From Mesorhizobium caraganae (lineage in GTDB: Bacteria; Pseudomonadota; Alphaproteobacteria; Rhizobiales; Rhizobiaceae): DNA of 64,000 nt. The translations under genes and the position numbers were made by a program. The notes beneath the pieces were generated by a model. It searched no databases, was not told where the DNA came from, and saw nothing but the letters and a program-made list of their open reading frames with translations. Below, piece after piece: positions 43,516 through 51,522 of the stretch; position 1 is the first letter of the stretch; every line of letters starts with the position of its first letter. The stretch is from the NCBI RefSeq assembly GCF_016836705.1, contig NZ_JAFCGY010000024.1, positions 20,153-84,152 on the forward strand. The letters are read 5' to 3'.

Positions 43516-44180
43516 ATGACACAAGCCGGATATAAGCAGTTCTGTCCGCTCTCGATGGCGGCGGAGCTATTGTGCACACGCTGGACCATGGTGCTGCTGC
43601 GCGTTTGCGCCGCGGCGTGCCGAAAATGTCGCCAACCCTTCTGTCGCAACGGCTGAAGGACCTCGAAGCGGGCGGCATTGTCGAGCGCACCGAGATCGAA
43701 TCCGAAAAGGGCGTGTTCGAATACCGGCTGACCGAGGCAGGCCGGGATTTGCGCCCGGTGGTCGAAGCAATGGGCTTCTGGGGTCAGAAATGGGTCGAGG
43801 CCAGGCTCTCCCTCAAGAACCTCGATCCGTCGCTGCTGATGTGGGACATGCGCCGCAATCTCAACCCCAGTCCGCTGCCCGACGGGCGCACCGTGATACA
43901 ATTCCTGTATCACGACCTGCCGGCGTCAAAACGCTCATGGTGGTTGATCGTCGAAAAGCACGGCGATGTCGATCTGTGCTGGTACGATCCGGGCTTTGAC
44001 GTCGATCTCTATGACTCGACGGACCTCTGCACCATGACGTCGATCTGGATGGGGCTGACCACGGTTCACAAGGAACGCGACAAGATCAGCCTGACCGGCG
44101 ATCTCGACGTCGCCGGCAAGATGCAGGCCTGGCTTGGCCTCAGCCCGTTTGCGATGATGCCGAAGCGCGCCGCGGCTTGA
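43516..44180 (+). pseudogene. HxlR-family regulator disrupted by an out-of-frame deletion
   Basis: From ATG 43516 (GGAG upstream) the frame gives MTQAGYKQFCPLSMAAELLC TRWTMVLLR, the start of an HxlR winged helix, then runs into TGA at 43654 after 46 residues. In the next frame the protein resumes as LRRGVPKMSPTLLSQRLKDL EAGGIVERTEIESE and continues to 44180 with a long C-terminal half. About 31 bases encoding the middle of the HTH (E-L-x-x-G-x-x-R-F-N-D in relatives) are missing. The recognition helix is thus lost, so this is a pseudogene unless the sequence is wrong. It diverges from the DUF1330 gene. Confidence 0.8.
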
Positions 44181-44218
44181 GGCCAGTTGCCCGTCACAGG
44201 CGCCGCAAATTTGCTGAC

Positions 44219-44437
44219 CTATCCCGCCAGCGCTCTATACTCGTAAATGCTGGGGCGACGCCGCGTCGGGACCTTGTCTGTCAGGTCAACCACGCGGATC
44301 CATTTGCAGGCGTCACCTCGCAAGGTGACCTTCCGGCCGATCACCTTTTCGGCTGCCCCAAACGGCGTGCTGGCGTGGGTCTCCTGACTCTCCTGAACGA
44401 CCTCTCCGTCCATCCTCTCGACGCGATATGCCTTCAT
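44219..44437 (-). CDS. Small protein of unknown function
   Basis: A 72-residue soluble protein, MKAYRVERMDGEVVQESQET at the start, IGRKVTLRGDACKWIRVVDL in the middle and RRRPSIYEYRALAG at the end. GGGAG seven to eight bases before ATG 44437 supports expression. No signal peptide or membrane helix, one cysteine. I do not recognise a family; the K-V-x-x-R-x-W-I-R-V pattern suggests a small beta barrel. A perfect 14-base palindrome lies 62 bases upstream at 44499. Confidence 0.65.
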   Translation of the reverse strand: MKAYRVERMDGEVVQESQETHASTPFGAAEKVIGRKVTLRGDACKWIRVVDLTDKVPTRRRPSIYEYRALAG

Positions 44438-44498
44438 CTCGTGCGCTCCCGACTCAGGGCCTCCCGAAGGGTAACGCGGCGGCTTTTTCCGTCAACTA

Positions 44499-44512
44499 TT
44501 AGAATATTCTAA
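44499..44512. promoter_or_regulatory. Perfect 14-base palindrome TTAGAATATTCTAA
   Basis: It lies in the space between divergent genes starting at 44437 (minus) and 44608 (plus), in an AT-rich patch unlike the surrounding DNA. A homodimeric regulator could bind it. Confidence 0.5.
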
Positions 44513-44535
44513 ATCTTTGTGATTTTAAAAAAACC

Positions 44536-44592
44536 ACTTGCAATTCGCAATCGGTTTGCTACAAAGCAACTACTTGCAAATTACAATCGGTT
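44536..44592 (+). promoter_or_regulatory. Repeated operator-like elements upstream of the DHFR-family gene
   Basis: Two direct repeats of about 21 bases at 44536-44556 and 44572-44592 (ACTTGCAA then CAATCGGTT) are 36 bases apart, with the inverted repeat TTGCT-ACAA-AGCAA at 44556-44569 between them. TTGCAA could also serve as the -35 element. Confidence 0.5.
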
Positions 44593-44607
44593 ACCTCGGA
44601 GGCTTTC

Positions 44608-45252
44608 ATGTCCAAGCTGCGTGTCAATGCATTCACCCTGTCGCTCGACGGTTTCGGCGCCGGTCCTGACCAGACCCTGCAAAACCCGCTGGGCGTTGGT
44701 GGCGAGGAGCTACACAAATGGATGACCGGCACCCGCACCTTCCACGAGATGGTCGGCAAGGATGGCGGCACCACCGATGTGGACGACCGGTTTACCGTCC
44801 GCAGCTTCGACAATGTCGGCGCCTGGATCCTCGGCCGCAACATGTTCGGGCCAATCCGCGGCGATTGGCCGGACGACAGCTGGAAGGGCTGGTGGGGCAC
44901 CAATCCGCCCTACCATGTGCCGGTCTTCGTGCTGACGCATTACAAGCGCGATCCGATCGAAATGGAAGGCGGCACCACTTTCCACTTCGTCACCGGCGGC
45001 ATCCATGAGGCACTCGACCAGGCGAAAGCCGCTGCCGGTGGCAAGGATGTCCGCGTCGGCGGCGGCGTCTCCACCATCCGGCAGTATCTCCAGGAGAAGC
45101 TCATCGACGAGTTGCATCTGGCGGTGTCGCCGGTGCTGCTGGGCAAGGGTGAGAATCTGTTTGCAGGCCTGGATATGCTCAAGCTCGGCTATCAATGCAC
45201 CGAGCAGGTGGCGACGGCGCTTGCCACGCATGTGACGATCAAGCGGGGTTAG
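44608..45252 (+). CDS. Dihydrofolate reductase family protein (RibD C-terminal-like)
   Basis: A 214-residue protein of the DfrA/RibD reductase fold. LRVNAFTLSLDGFGAGPDQT at the start, GGAWILGRNMFG-like NADPH segment, HYKRDPIEMEGGTTFHFVTG and RVGGGVSTIRQYLQEKLIDE LHLAVSPVLLGKGENLF are the family features. CGGAGG stands seven bases before ATG 44608. Members of this group are usually stand-alone reductases of unknown substrate, often next to ArsR or HxlR regulators, and do not replace folate DHFR. The duplicated operator upstream suggests tight control. Confidence 0.88.
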   Translation: MSKLRVNAFTLSLDGFGAGPDQTLQNPLGVGGEELHKWMTGTRTFHEMVGKDGGTTDVDDRFTVRSFDNVGAWILGRNMFGPIRGDWPDDSWKGWWGTNPPYHVPVFVLTHYKRDPIEMEGGTTFHFVTGGIHEALDQAKAAAGGKDVRVGGGVSTIRQYLQEKLIDELHLAVSPVLLGKGENLFAGLDMLKLGYQCTEQVATALATHVTIKRG

Positions 45253-45278
45253 GTGGCGAACCCCTCGGCGCAGGCTCC

Positions 45279-45330
45279 TTTCTCCCCGTCCCTATACGGG
45301 GAGAAATGCCCGGCAGGGCAATGAGGGGCA
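45279..45330. repeat. Rhizobial REP-like element, copy C
   Basis: TTCTCCCCGTCCCTATACGG then GGAGAAATGCCCGGCAGGGC and AATGAGGGGCA. A variant of the same family as copies A and B. The hairpin arms are CTCCCCGT and ACGGGGAG. Confidence 0.88.
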
Positions 45331-45396
45331 GCGCAGCCGGTCGAAGAATTGCGTTGGAGGATGCATGGTTGACCCAACTATCGCGGTCAGCGCTGG

Positions 45397-45442
45397 CCCT
45401 CATCCGCCCTTCGGGCACCTTCTCCCCGTGAACGGGGAGAAG
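45397..45442. repeat. Rhizobial REP-like element, copy D, inverted to copy C
   Basis: The reverse complement gives TTCTCCCCGTTCACGGGGAG then AAGGTGCCCGAAGGGCGG and ATGAGGG, matching copy C. It lies ten bases past the ppk2 stop and may help end that transcript. Confidence 0.88.
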
Positions 45443-45452
45443 GAAAAAGTGC

Positions 45453-46373
45453 TTAATACTTCTCCGGCACGTAAAGCTCCCGCGGTAACACCTGGCGCTC
45501 GTATTCCGGATTGAACACCCGCTCGGGCAGCGTGATCTCTTCGTGCGGCACCTCCTCATAGGGCATCTGCTTGAGCAGATGGTCGATGCAGTTCAGCCGC
45601 GCCCGCTTCTTGTCGTTGCCTTCGACGATGTACCACGGCGCCTCGGGAATGTTGGTGCGGGCAAACGTCTCTTCCTTGGCCTTGGTGTACTGCTCCCAGC
45701 GCACGCGCGACTGCAGATCCATCGGTGACAGTTTCCACTGCTTCATCGGATCGTGAATGCGCATCAGGAAGCGCATCTGCTGTTCTTCGTCGGTGATCGA
45801 GAACCAGTATTTGACCAGCGTGACGCCGGAGCGGACCAGCATGCGCTCGAACTCCGGCACGTCGCGGAAGAACTCCTCGACCTGATCCTGGTCGGCAAAG
45901 CCCATCACCCGTTCGACGCCGGAGCGGTTGTACCAGGAGCGGTCGAACAGCACGATCTCACCGCCGGCCGGCAGATGCGGCACGTAACGCTGGAAATACC
46001 ATTGCGATTTCTCACGCTCGGTCGGCGCCGGCAGCGCCACGACACGAGCGATGCGCGGGTTCAGGCGCTGGGTGATGCGCTTGATGACACCGCCCTTGCC
46101 GGCGGAATCGCGGCCCTCGAAAATCACCACCAGCTTTTTCTTGTGGTAGGCGACCCAGGACTGCAGCTTAATCAGTTCCGACTGCAAGCTGATCAGGTCG
46201 CGAAAATACTGCATGCGATCGATCGAGGGCGGATGGGCGTTCTTGTAGATCTTGGCGATCTCCAGCGACAGCGCCGGCTCCGACATTTCAAGCTCATAGT
46301 CTTCGTCGAGCGTGTCGGCGAGTTCGGCCTCAAGCCAATCCCTGGCCGGAGAATTCTGCTTTAACTCGGTCAT
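45453..46373 (-). CDS. ppk2: Polyphosphate kinase 2
   Basis: A 306-residue single-domain PPK2 that transfers phosphate between polyphosphate and a nucleoside diphosphate. Walker A is FEGRDSAGKGGVIKRI near residue 90; Walker B and lid are IVLFDRSWYNRSGVERVMGF; SPMDLQSRVRWEQYTKAKEE and ERVFNPEYERQVLP are further class I blocks. Length fits class I. It may interact functionally with HppA and the PiT transporter in phosphate and polyphosphate balance, though the genes are not linked. The first 30 residues are acidic and variable. Confidence 0.93.
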   Translation of the reverse strand: MTELKQNSPARDWLEAELADTLDEDYELEMSEPALSLEIAKIYKNAHPPSIDRMQYFRDLISLQSELIKLQSWVAYHKKKLVVIFEGRDSAGKGGVIKRITQRLNPRIARVVALPAPTEREKSQWYFQRYVPHLPAGGEIVLFDRSWYNRSGVERVMGFADQDQVEEFFRDVPEFERMLVRSGVTLVKYWFSITDEEQQMRFLMRIHDPMKQWKLSPMDLQSRVRWEQYTKAKEETFARTNIPEAPWYIVEGNDKKRARLNCIDHLLKQMPYEEVPHEEITLPERVFNPEYERQVLPRELYVPEKY

Positions 46374-46620
46374 TTCTGCTGCTCCGCTTGCCGGCTGTCA
46401 TGAAACCCTGAGCCGACTTGATATAGGCCGGCAATGACGGTTTTATTGCAAACCGCCGGCCAGCCGATCATCGCCGCAAATCGGCGGGGCATGGTGGATC
46501 CATTGCCGTGGCATGGCGACAAACCGCTTAAATTGTCCTACAAATGGCTGACCCATTCGGGCGGCCCCCGCCCTTCTCGACCAAAACCGCCCCACCCCAC
46601 CAAAATTGCGAGGATCTGAC

Positions 46621-47664
46621 ATGGAATACCGCACGCTTGGCCGTTCCGGCTTGAAAGTTTCGACGCTGACGCTGGGCACCATGACCTTCGGCGGCAGCGG
46701 ACCGTTCGCCGCCGTCGGCAATTCCGATCTCGCGGAGGCCTCTCGCATCATCGACACCTGCATCGATGCCGGCATCAATCTCATCGACACCGCCAATGTC
46801 TATTCGAACGGCCTGTCGGAAGAGATCATCGGCGAGGCGCTCGGCGGCAAGCGCAAGAACGATGTGCTGATCGCCTCCAAGGCGCGCATGCGGATCGGCA
46901 AAGGTCCCAATGACGAAGGCCTGTCGCGCCATCATCTGATCCGCGAATGCGAGAAGAGCCTGAAGCGCCTCAGGACCGATGTCATCGACATCTATTTTCT
47001 GCACGAATGGGATGGCACGACGCCTCTCGAGGAGACCATGGCCGCGCTCGACACGCTGGTTGCCCAGGGCAAGATCCGCTATGTCGGCTGCTCCAATTAC
47101 TCCGGCTGGCAGGTGATGAAGGCGCTAGGCATCAGCGACAGCCAGCACCAGCCGCGCTTCATCACTCAGCAGATCCATTACACGCTGGAAGCGCGGGAGG
47201 CTGAATACGAACTCTTGCCGATCTCGGTCGACCAGGGCCTTGGCGTGCTGGTGTGGAGCCCGCTTGCCGGCGGCCTCTTGTCGGGCAAATACCGCCGCGA
47301 TAGCCCGACCGCGCGCCAGCTTGCTGGCTGGTCGGAACCGCCGATCCGCGATGAAGACCGGCTGTGGCGGATCGTCGATGTGCTGGTCGACATCGGAGCG
47401 GCACGCGGCGTCTCGGCGGCGCAGGTGGCGCTTGCCTGGCTGCTCGGCAGGCCGGCCGTCAGCTCGCTGGTGATCGGCGCGCGCAACGAGACCCAGCTTA
47501 AGGACAATCTTGCCGCCGCGGCGCTCGCCCTCACCGCTGAGGAACGCGACCGTCTCGATGCCGTCAGCCGGCCGCCGGTGCTCTACCCCTACTGGCACCA
47601 GCAGTTCACGGCGAAGGACCGGTTCGGCCCGGCCGATCTGGTTCTCGACCGCAGCGTCATCTGA
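46621..47664 (+). CDS. Aldo/keto reductase
   Basis: A 347-residue NADPH-dependent (beta/alpha)8 barrel oxidoreductase. It begins MEYRTLGRSGLKVSTLTLGT MTFGG. The catalytic tetrad can be placed: Asp and Tyr in LIDTANVYSNGLSEEIIGEA, Lys in VLIASKARM, His in DIYFLHEWDG. QVALAWLLGRPAVSSLVIGA RNETQL is the cofactor-binding end. ATG 46621 has GAGGA seven bases upstream. It is a stand-alone gene, and the substrate is unknown; the subgroup is the YajO/Tas-like one. Confidence 0.92.
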   Translation: MEYRTLGRSGLKVSTLTLGTMTFGGSGPFAAVGNSDLAEASRIIDTCIDAGINLIDTANVYSNGLSEEIIGEALGGKRKNDVLIASKARMRIGKGPNDEGLSRHHLIRECEKSLKRLRTDVIDIYFLHEWDGTTPLEETMAALDTLVAQGKIRYVGCSNYSGWQVMKALGISDSQHQPRFITQQIHYTLEAREAEYELLPISVDQGLGVLVWSPLAGGLLSGKYRRDSPTARQLAGWSEPPIRDEDRLWRIVDVLVDIGAARGVSAAQVALAWLLGRPAVSSLVIGARNETQLKDNLAAAALALTAEERDRLDAVSRPPVLYPYWHQQFTAKDRFGPADLVLDRSVI

Positions 47665-47682
47665 AAGACTGTCGAAAGCCGG

Positions 47683-48654
47683 CTAGCCCGCGATAAACCG
47701 CCAGACCTCCGGATCGGGCTCGATCTGGCCGCTGAGCACGAAATATTTGTAGAGCACGAGCAGGCTGATCGCCTGCTCGGCCCGCTCGTCGGCGAATTTG
47801 CGGCAATAGGCGTTGGCCGCCGCGACGATGCGCTGGGCCTCGGCCGGATGCCGCTCGAGATGGTGCACCCGGTCCGCAAGATCGCTGAAATCGGGCGCCA
47901 GCGGCACATAATGGACATCGGGCTCCAGCTGCCCCTCGGCGAACCATGTCTCGTAAGTCGGCGGCGGCATGAGGCAGAGCGAATTCGAGCTCATGATCCA
48001 TTTCAGATTGGTTGCGACATCATTGCCTTCGAGGGAAATGATGTAGCGGTAGCGCCGCTGCTGATCGATGGTGAGATAGGGTTTTCGATATTCCGCCGGC
48101 GCCGTTGCCCTTGGCGTGCCGACATCGCAGATAGGCAGGTCGCGGGCGGCCTCCAGCAGCAAGGTGCGGATCGGATTGTTGAGCTCGCCGCGCCAGACGA
48201 CGAGCGGATGCTTGTCGGCGAAGGCAACATCGTCGGCCGGCATGTGGAAATGACGGAACTTGTTCAGCTTGAACAGGACGCCGTTGCCGTTGTCGCCGGC
48301 GATCGGCCGGTCCTTGACGATCGACGGCATCTTCGGCACCTCGACGACGTCGCCGAATTCCAGGTCGATGCGCAGACCCGGATCGAAATAGCGGGTGAAC
48401 TCCTTCAGATCGTAATAGTACATGCTGCGGTCCGTCGGCAGCCGGCTGGCCGGCACGGCCTCGGGGCTTGGTGTAAAGGGCTCCCGCAGCGTGTTGTAAT
48501 AATTGAGCCGCTCACGGACCGATGCATCGGAAAGCCTGGCCTGAGCGAGCAGACGGCCGAGCTGGCGCCGGAAAAGGGCCGGCGGCGCGATGTCGCGCAT
48601 GGCGTTGCGCGCATAATAGACGAGCTTCTGTGCGTTTCTTTGAAGCGTGGCCAT
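47683..48654 (-). CDS. Glycosyltransferase family 90 (CAP10/LpsA-like)
   Basis: A 323-residue protein of the CAP10/KDELC family, which includes rhizobial LpsA-type LPS core or O-chain transferases. Segments seen: SMYYYDLKEFTRYFDPGLRI, DRPIAGDNGNGVLFKLNKFR, HPLVVWRGELNNPIRTLLLE, RYIISLEGNDVATNLKWIMS and LPPPTYETWFAEGQLEPDVH YVPL. The EGND and SSNSLCLMPP stretches hold the probable nucleotide-sugar site. It has no partner in the immediate region, in line with LpsA-type genes found alone. A glycan target on LPS is inferred from relatives. Confidence 0.85.
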   Translation of the reverse strand: MATLQRNAQKLVYYARNAMRDIAPPALFRRQLGRLLAQARLSDASVRERLNYYNTLREPFTPSPEAVPASRLPTDRSMYYYDLKEFTRYFDPGLRIDLEFGDVVEVPKMPSIVKDRPIAGDNGNGVLFKLNKFRHFHMPADDVAFADKHPLVVWRGELNNPIRTLLLEAARDLPICDVGTPRATAPAEYRKPYLTIDQQRRYRYIISLEGNDVATNLKWIMSSNSLCLMPPPTYETWFAEGQLEPDVHYVPLAPDFSDLADRVHHLERHPAEAQRIVAAANAYCRKFADERAEQAISLLVLYKYFVLSGQIEPDPEVWRFIAG

Positions 48655-48832
48655 CGGTCGTTTTGATTCGAAATCGGTCGGCGGCGGCTCCAGTAACTGT
48701 CCCGCAGCCTTTTCTAAACCATTGTGTTAGCCATCACGCAAGTCCCGAACCGCTGGCATCTGCCCTCCCCGCGCTGTTGTGTTTGCCGGCCAATGCTTCT
48801 AGGCAGGATCAGGCACAGCGAAAGGAAACGAT

Positions 48833-48991
48833 ATGGCGCGACCACCGAACTACGGTCAGGAACGCAAGGAGCGCGACCGGCAGAAGGCCGCCAAGAAGGC
48901 GGAGAAGCTGGCCGCCAAGGTTGCGGCCAAGGAGCGCTCCGAGCCTGAAAACGAGGCCGGTTCCGAAACCGAGACCGAGACGGCAAAATAG
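48833..48991 (+). CDS. Small highly charged protein (52 residues)
   Basis: A 52-residue protein, MARPPNYGQERKERDRQKAA KKAEKLAAKVAAKE then an acidic tail SEPENEAGSETETETAK. A basic helix is followed by a glutamate/threonine-rich end. AAAGGA stands seven bases before ATG 48833, and codon use is typical of the genome. The family is common in rhizobia but has no known role; the basic helix suggests binding to nucleic acid or ribosomes. It is too short for routine gene finders. Confidence 0.72.
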   Translation: MARPPNYGQERKERDRQKAAKKAEKLAAKVAAKERSEPENEAGSETETETAK

Positions 48992-49056
48992 GCAAGACAG
49001 GATTGCACGATGTCCGGCCCGCAACACGGGCCGGACTCCGGCGATGCTGTTGTGAA

Positions 49057-49317
49057 TCAGGCCGTCGCTTTATCGCTGACGAAGACGTTGACTTCGCGCG
49101 CCGCGGCAATGAAGGCGCGCCTTGCAATCATCGCCGGCTTGTCGCCGGCCAGCGCATCATGACAGGCCTGCAGCGCTTCGCGATGCTTGGGGCTGCGCTT
49201 GCCGGGCCAGCTGTTGAGCAGGTAATCGGAGGCCTCGCGGGCCGTGCGCAGGAGCTGGTTTTCTCCCCCCGCGGCCGCCTTGACGGTCACGGGTGTTTCA
49301 AATCGGTTGTTTTCCAT
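49057..49317 (-). CDS. DUF982 family small protein
   Basis: An 86-residue cytoplasmic protein with the DUF982 pattern: RFETPVTVKAAAGGENQLLR TAREASDYLLNSWPGKRSPK then HREALQACHDALAG and ARRAFIAAAREVNVFV. DUF982 proteins are restricted to Rhizobiales and often occur in several copies; no function is known. It converges with the charged 52-residue gene. A ribosome site of the AGGAGCGG type lies just before ATG 49317. Confidence 0.85.
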   Translation of the reverse strand: MENNRFETPVTVKAAAGGENQLLRTAREASDYLLNSWPGKRSPKHREALQACHDALAGDKPAMIARRAFIAAAREVNVFVSDKATA

Positions 49318-49399
49318 GGCCGCTCCTTACGCCATCGGCGCTCATGAAGCGAGGCCGAAAGCGGATGGCGCCGGCGTTCTGTCACCTTCGTGACCGATA

Positions 49400-50065
49400 T
49401 CAAACGGCGACGACGGCAAATCCCCTGGCGCGCAGACCACGCCGGTCATTGTGCAGCGACGTCACCAGGCGGTCGCGGCTGCCGACAATATGGGCGGAAA
49501 GCCGCGCTGCCGCCGCGTCGGCGTCGCCCGCCCGCACCGCCGCCAGGACGGCGTGATGTTCGCTCCAGGCGCGGCCGAGTGCTGCCTCGTCACGCACTTC
49601 CAGCCAGCGCGCCCGCGACAGCCGCGTCATGGCATCGCGCACCGCCCTGAACAGGAACTCGTTGCCGGAGAGCCGCGCCAGTTCGATGTGGAAATCCATG
49701 CCGACGCGATGCCATTCCTCGCGCGGGGTAGCGGCATCGCAGGAGTCCAGCATCGCCTCGATGATTTCTATGGCGCTTCTGTCGGTCAGCGCCGACGTCA
49801 GCCTGACGGCCGCTACCTCGACCGCCTCGCGGTACACCGCGATCTGCTCCAGTTCGGCAAGGTTGATCGGCGACACCGTCCAGCCGCGCCCATCGCGGCA
49901 GATCAAGCCTTCCGTCTCAAGCCGCAGCAGCGCTGCCCTAACCGGCGTGCGAGAGGCGCCGAAGCGGTTCTCGATCCAGCGTTCCGTCAGCCTTTCGCCA
50001 GGCCCGACCTCGAGGCCGAGGATCATCTCGCGAAGCGCGTTTTCGACGATCTGCATCTGCGACAT
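49400..50065 (-). CDS. GntR-family regulator with FCD domain
   Basis: A 221-residue repressor of the FadR/FCD subgroup. The winged helix is VENALREMILGLEVGPGERL then TERWIENRFGASRTPVRAAL and LRLETEGLICRDGRGW. The FCD domain has the metal-binding D and H residues in VGMDFHIELARLSGNEFLFR and WSEHHAVLAAVRAGDAD. ATG 50065 is chosen; the frame stays open into the operator region. It diverges from the MFS exporter, and a perfect GGATACCAA-C-TTGGTATCC site lies between, so it very likely controls that gene and itself. The inducer is probably a small carboxylic acid. Confidence 0.9.
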   Translation of the reverse strand: MSQMQIVENALREMILGLEVGPGERLTERWIENRFGASRTPVRAALLRLETEGLICRDGRGWTVSPINLAELEQIAVYREAVEVAAVRLTSALTDRSAIEIIEAMLDSCDAATPREEWHRVGMDFHIELARLSGNEFLFRAVRDAMTRLSRARWLEVRDEAALGRAWSEHHAVLAAVRAGDADAAAARLSAHIVGSRDRLVTSLHNDRRGLRARGFAVVAV

Positions 50066-50161
50066 CTTTGGTTCCGTTGCTGGCGATCGGCCTCGCATTG
50101 AGGTCTGGCCGATCACGTTTGAGAGCGCCGCATTGACAGCGGCAAAGCTTGCGTTCAAGAC

Positions 50162-50193
50162 GGATACCAACTTGGTATCCCAAAATGGTATCC
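50162..50193. promoter_or_regulatory. GntR/FCD operator between the regulator and the MFS gene
   Basis: A 19-base perfect palindrome GGATACCAACTTGGTATCC at 50162-50180, followed by a third half site ATGGTATCC at 50185-50193. The T-G-G-T-A core is typical of FCD-type GntR operators. It is 24 bases ahead of the MFS start. Confidence 0.8.
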
Positions 50194-50216
50194 GCAGCAA
50201 GCGGACAGGACATGAC

Positions 50217-51482
50217 ATGCCGCAGGACAGTGCAGCGGAAGCGACGCAAGCGCCCTCGACCTACAATGTGCACTGGCGGCGCAACCTGTTCGTGTGTTTT
50301 GCCGGATCGTTCAGCACGCTTGTGGCGATGACGCTGCTCTTGCCGTTCCTGCCGCTCTATGTCGAGCAGCTGGGCGCCGTGGGCCACGCAGCGATCGTGC
50401 AATGGTCGGGCATCGCTTTCGGCGCCACCTTCTTTGCCGCGGCCCTCGTCGCGCCGCTGTGGGGGCGGCTGGGCGACCGCTACGGCCGCAAGGTAATGCT
50501 GGTGCGCGCCAGTTTCGGCATGGCGATCTGCATGTCGCTGACCGGGATGGTGCAGACCGTTTGGCAATTGGTGCTGCTGCGGCTGCTGATCGGTTTTGCC
50601 GGCGGCTATTCCTCGGGCTCGACCATTTTGGTCGCCATGCAGACGCCGAAGGAACGCTCCGGCTGGGCGCTCGGCGTGCTGTCGGCCGGCATCACCGCAG
50701 GCTCCCTGGTCGGCCCGCTGCTCGGCGGCGCGCTGCCGCCGCTGATCGGCATCCGCGCCACCTTCCTCATCGCCGGCGGCGTCATTTTCCTGGCGGCACT
50801 GGCGACGACATTCCTGATCAAGGAGATGCCTCGTCCGCCAATGCAGGCAAAACCGAAGGAGAAGCCTAAGGGTGGCTGGGCGCAGATCCCCGACAAGCGG
50901 CCTGTCGTCGCCATGCTGGCGACCGGCATGCTGTTCACCTTCGCCAACATGTCGATCGAGCCGATCATCACTGTCTATGTCCAGCAACTGGTCGCGGACG
51001 CCAGTCGGGTGACACTGATCTCGGGCGTCGTCATGTCGGCGGCCGCACTCGGCGCCATCCTGTCAGCGTCACGGCTGGGCAAGCTTGCCGACCGCATCGG
51101 CCACTGGAATGTCATCGTCGTATCGCTTGCCGTTTCGGCAATGCTGCTGCTACCGCAAGCCTTCGTCACCGAAAGCTGGCAACTGGTCGGCCTGCGGTTC
51201 CTGATGGGTCTGGTGTTGGGCGGGCTCTTGCCCTGCATCACCAGCGTCATCCGCCACAATGTTCCCGATGGCGTCGGCGGCAATGTGCTGGGCCTGGCGA
51301 TCTCGGCGCAATATGTCGGCCAGGTCGCAGGCCCGCTGCTCGGCGGCTTCGTCGGTGGTCATTTCGGCATGCGCGCGGTGTTTCTCGGCACATCCGTGCT
51401 GATGGCCGGCGGCGCTGTCTACAACTGGCTGGTCCAGTCACGCCGCACGCGTGACATGCTGGCGGTCTCAGGCAAATCCTGA
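50217..51482 (+). CDS. MFS efflux transporter (TetA/multidrug type)
   Basis: A 421-residue, 12-helix proton-coupled exporter. Motif A is complete: APLWGRLGDRYGRKVMLVRA, and motif C is GALGVLSAGITAGSLVGPLL-like in helix 5 (GVLSAGITAGSLVGPLLGGA), which marks drug antiporters. A second A-like motif is LGKLADRIGHWNV. ATG 50217 has CAGGA upstream. It diverges from the GntR regulator with a perfect operator between. It is followed 41 bases later by a DUF423 gene on the same strand. Substrate is unknown. Confidence 0.88.
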   Translation: MPQDSAAEATQAPSTYNVHWRRNLFVCFAGSFSTLVAMTLLLPFLPLYVEQLGAVGHAAIVQWSGIAFGATFFAAALVAPLWGRLGDRYGRKVMLVRASFGMAICMSLTGMVQTVWQLVLLRLLIGFAGGYSSGSTILVAMQTPKERSGWALGVLSAGITAGSLVGPLLGGALPPLIGIRATFLIAGGVIFLAALATTFLIKEMPRPPMQAKPKEKPKGGWAQIPDKRPVVAMLATGMLFTFANMSIEPIITVYVQQLVADASRVTLISGVVMSAAALGAILSASRLGKLADRIGHWNVIVVSLAVSAMLLLPQAFVTESWQLVGLRFLMGLVLGGLLPCITSVIRHNVPDGVGGNVLGLAISAQYVGQVAGPLLGGFVGGHFGMRAVFLGTSVLMAGGAVYNWLVQSRRTRDMLAVSGKS

Positions 51483-51522
51483 CAGGTTGCGCCGCTTACC
51501 GCCAATCACAGGAGCCCGAGAC

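Noticed and set aside
43572..44180. 202-residue frame as an independent gene
   Set aside because: Its first residues are out-of-frame HxlR DNA; the sequence is better explained as the 3-prime part of a deleted regulator starting at 43516.
46434..46619. 61-residue plus-strand frame before the aldo/keto reductase
   Set aside because: No ribosome site, proline-rich random-like sequence, no homologue known to me.
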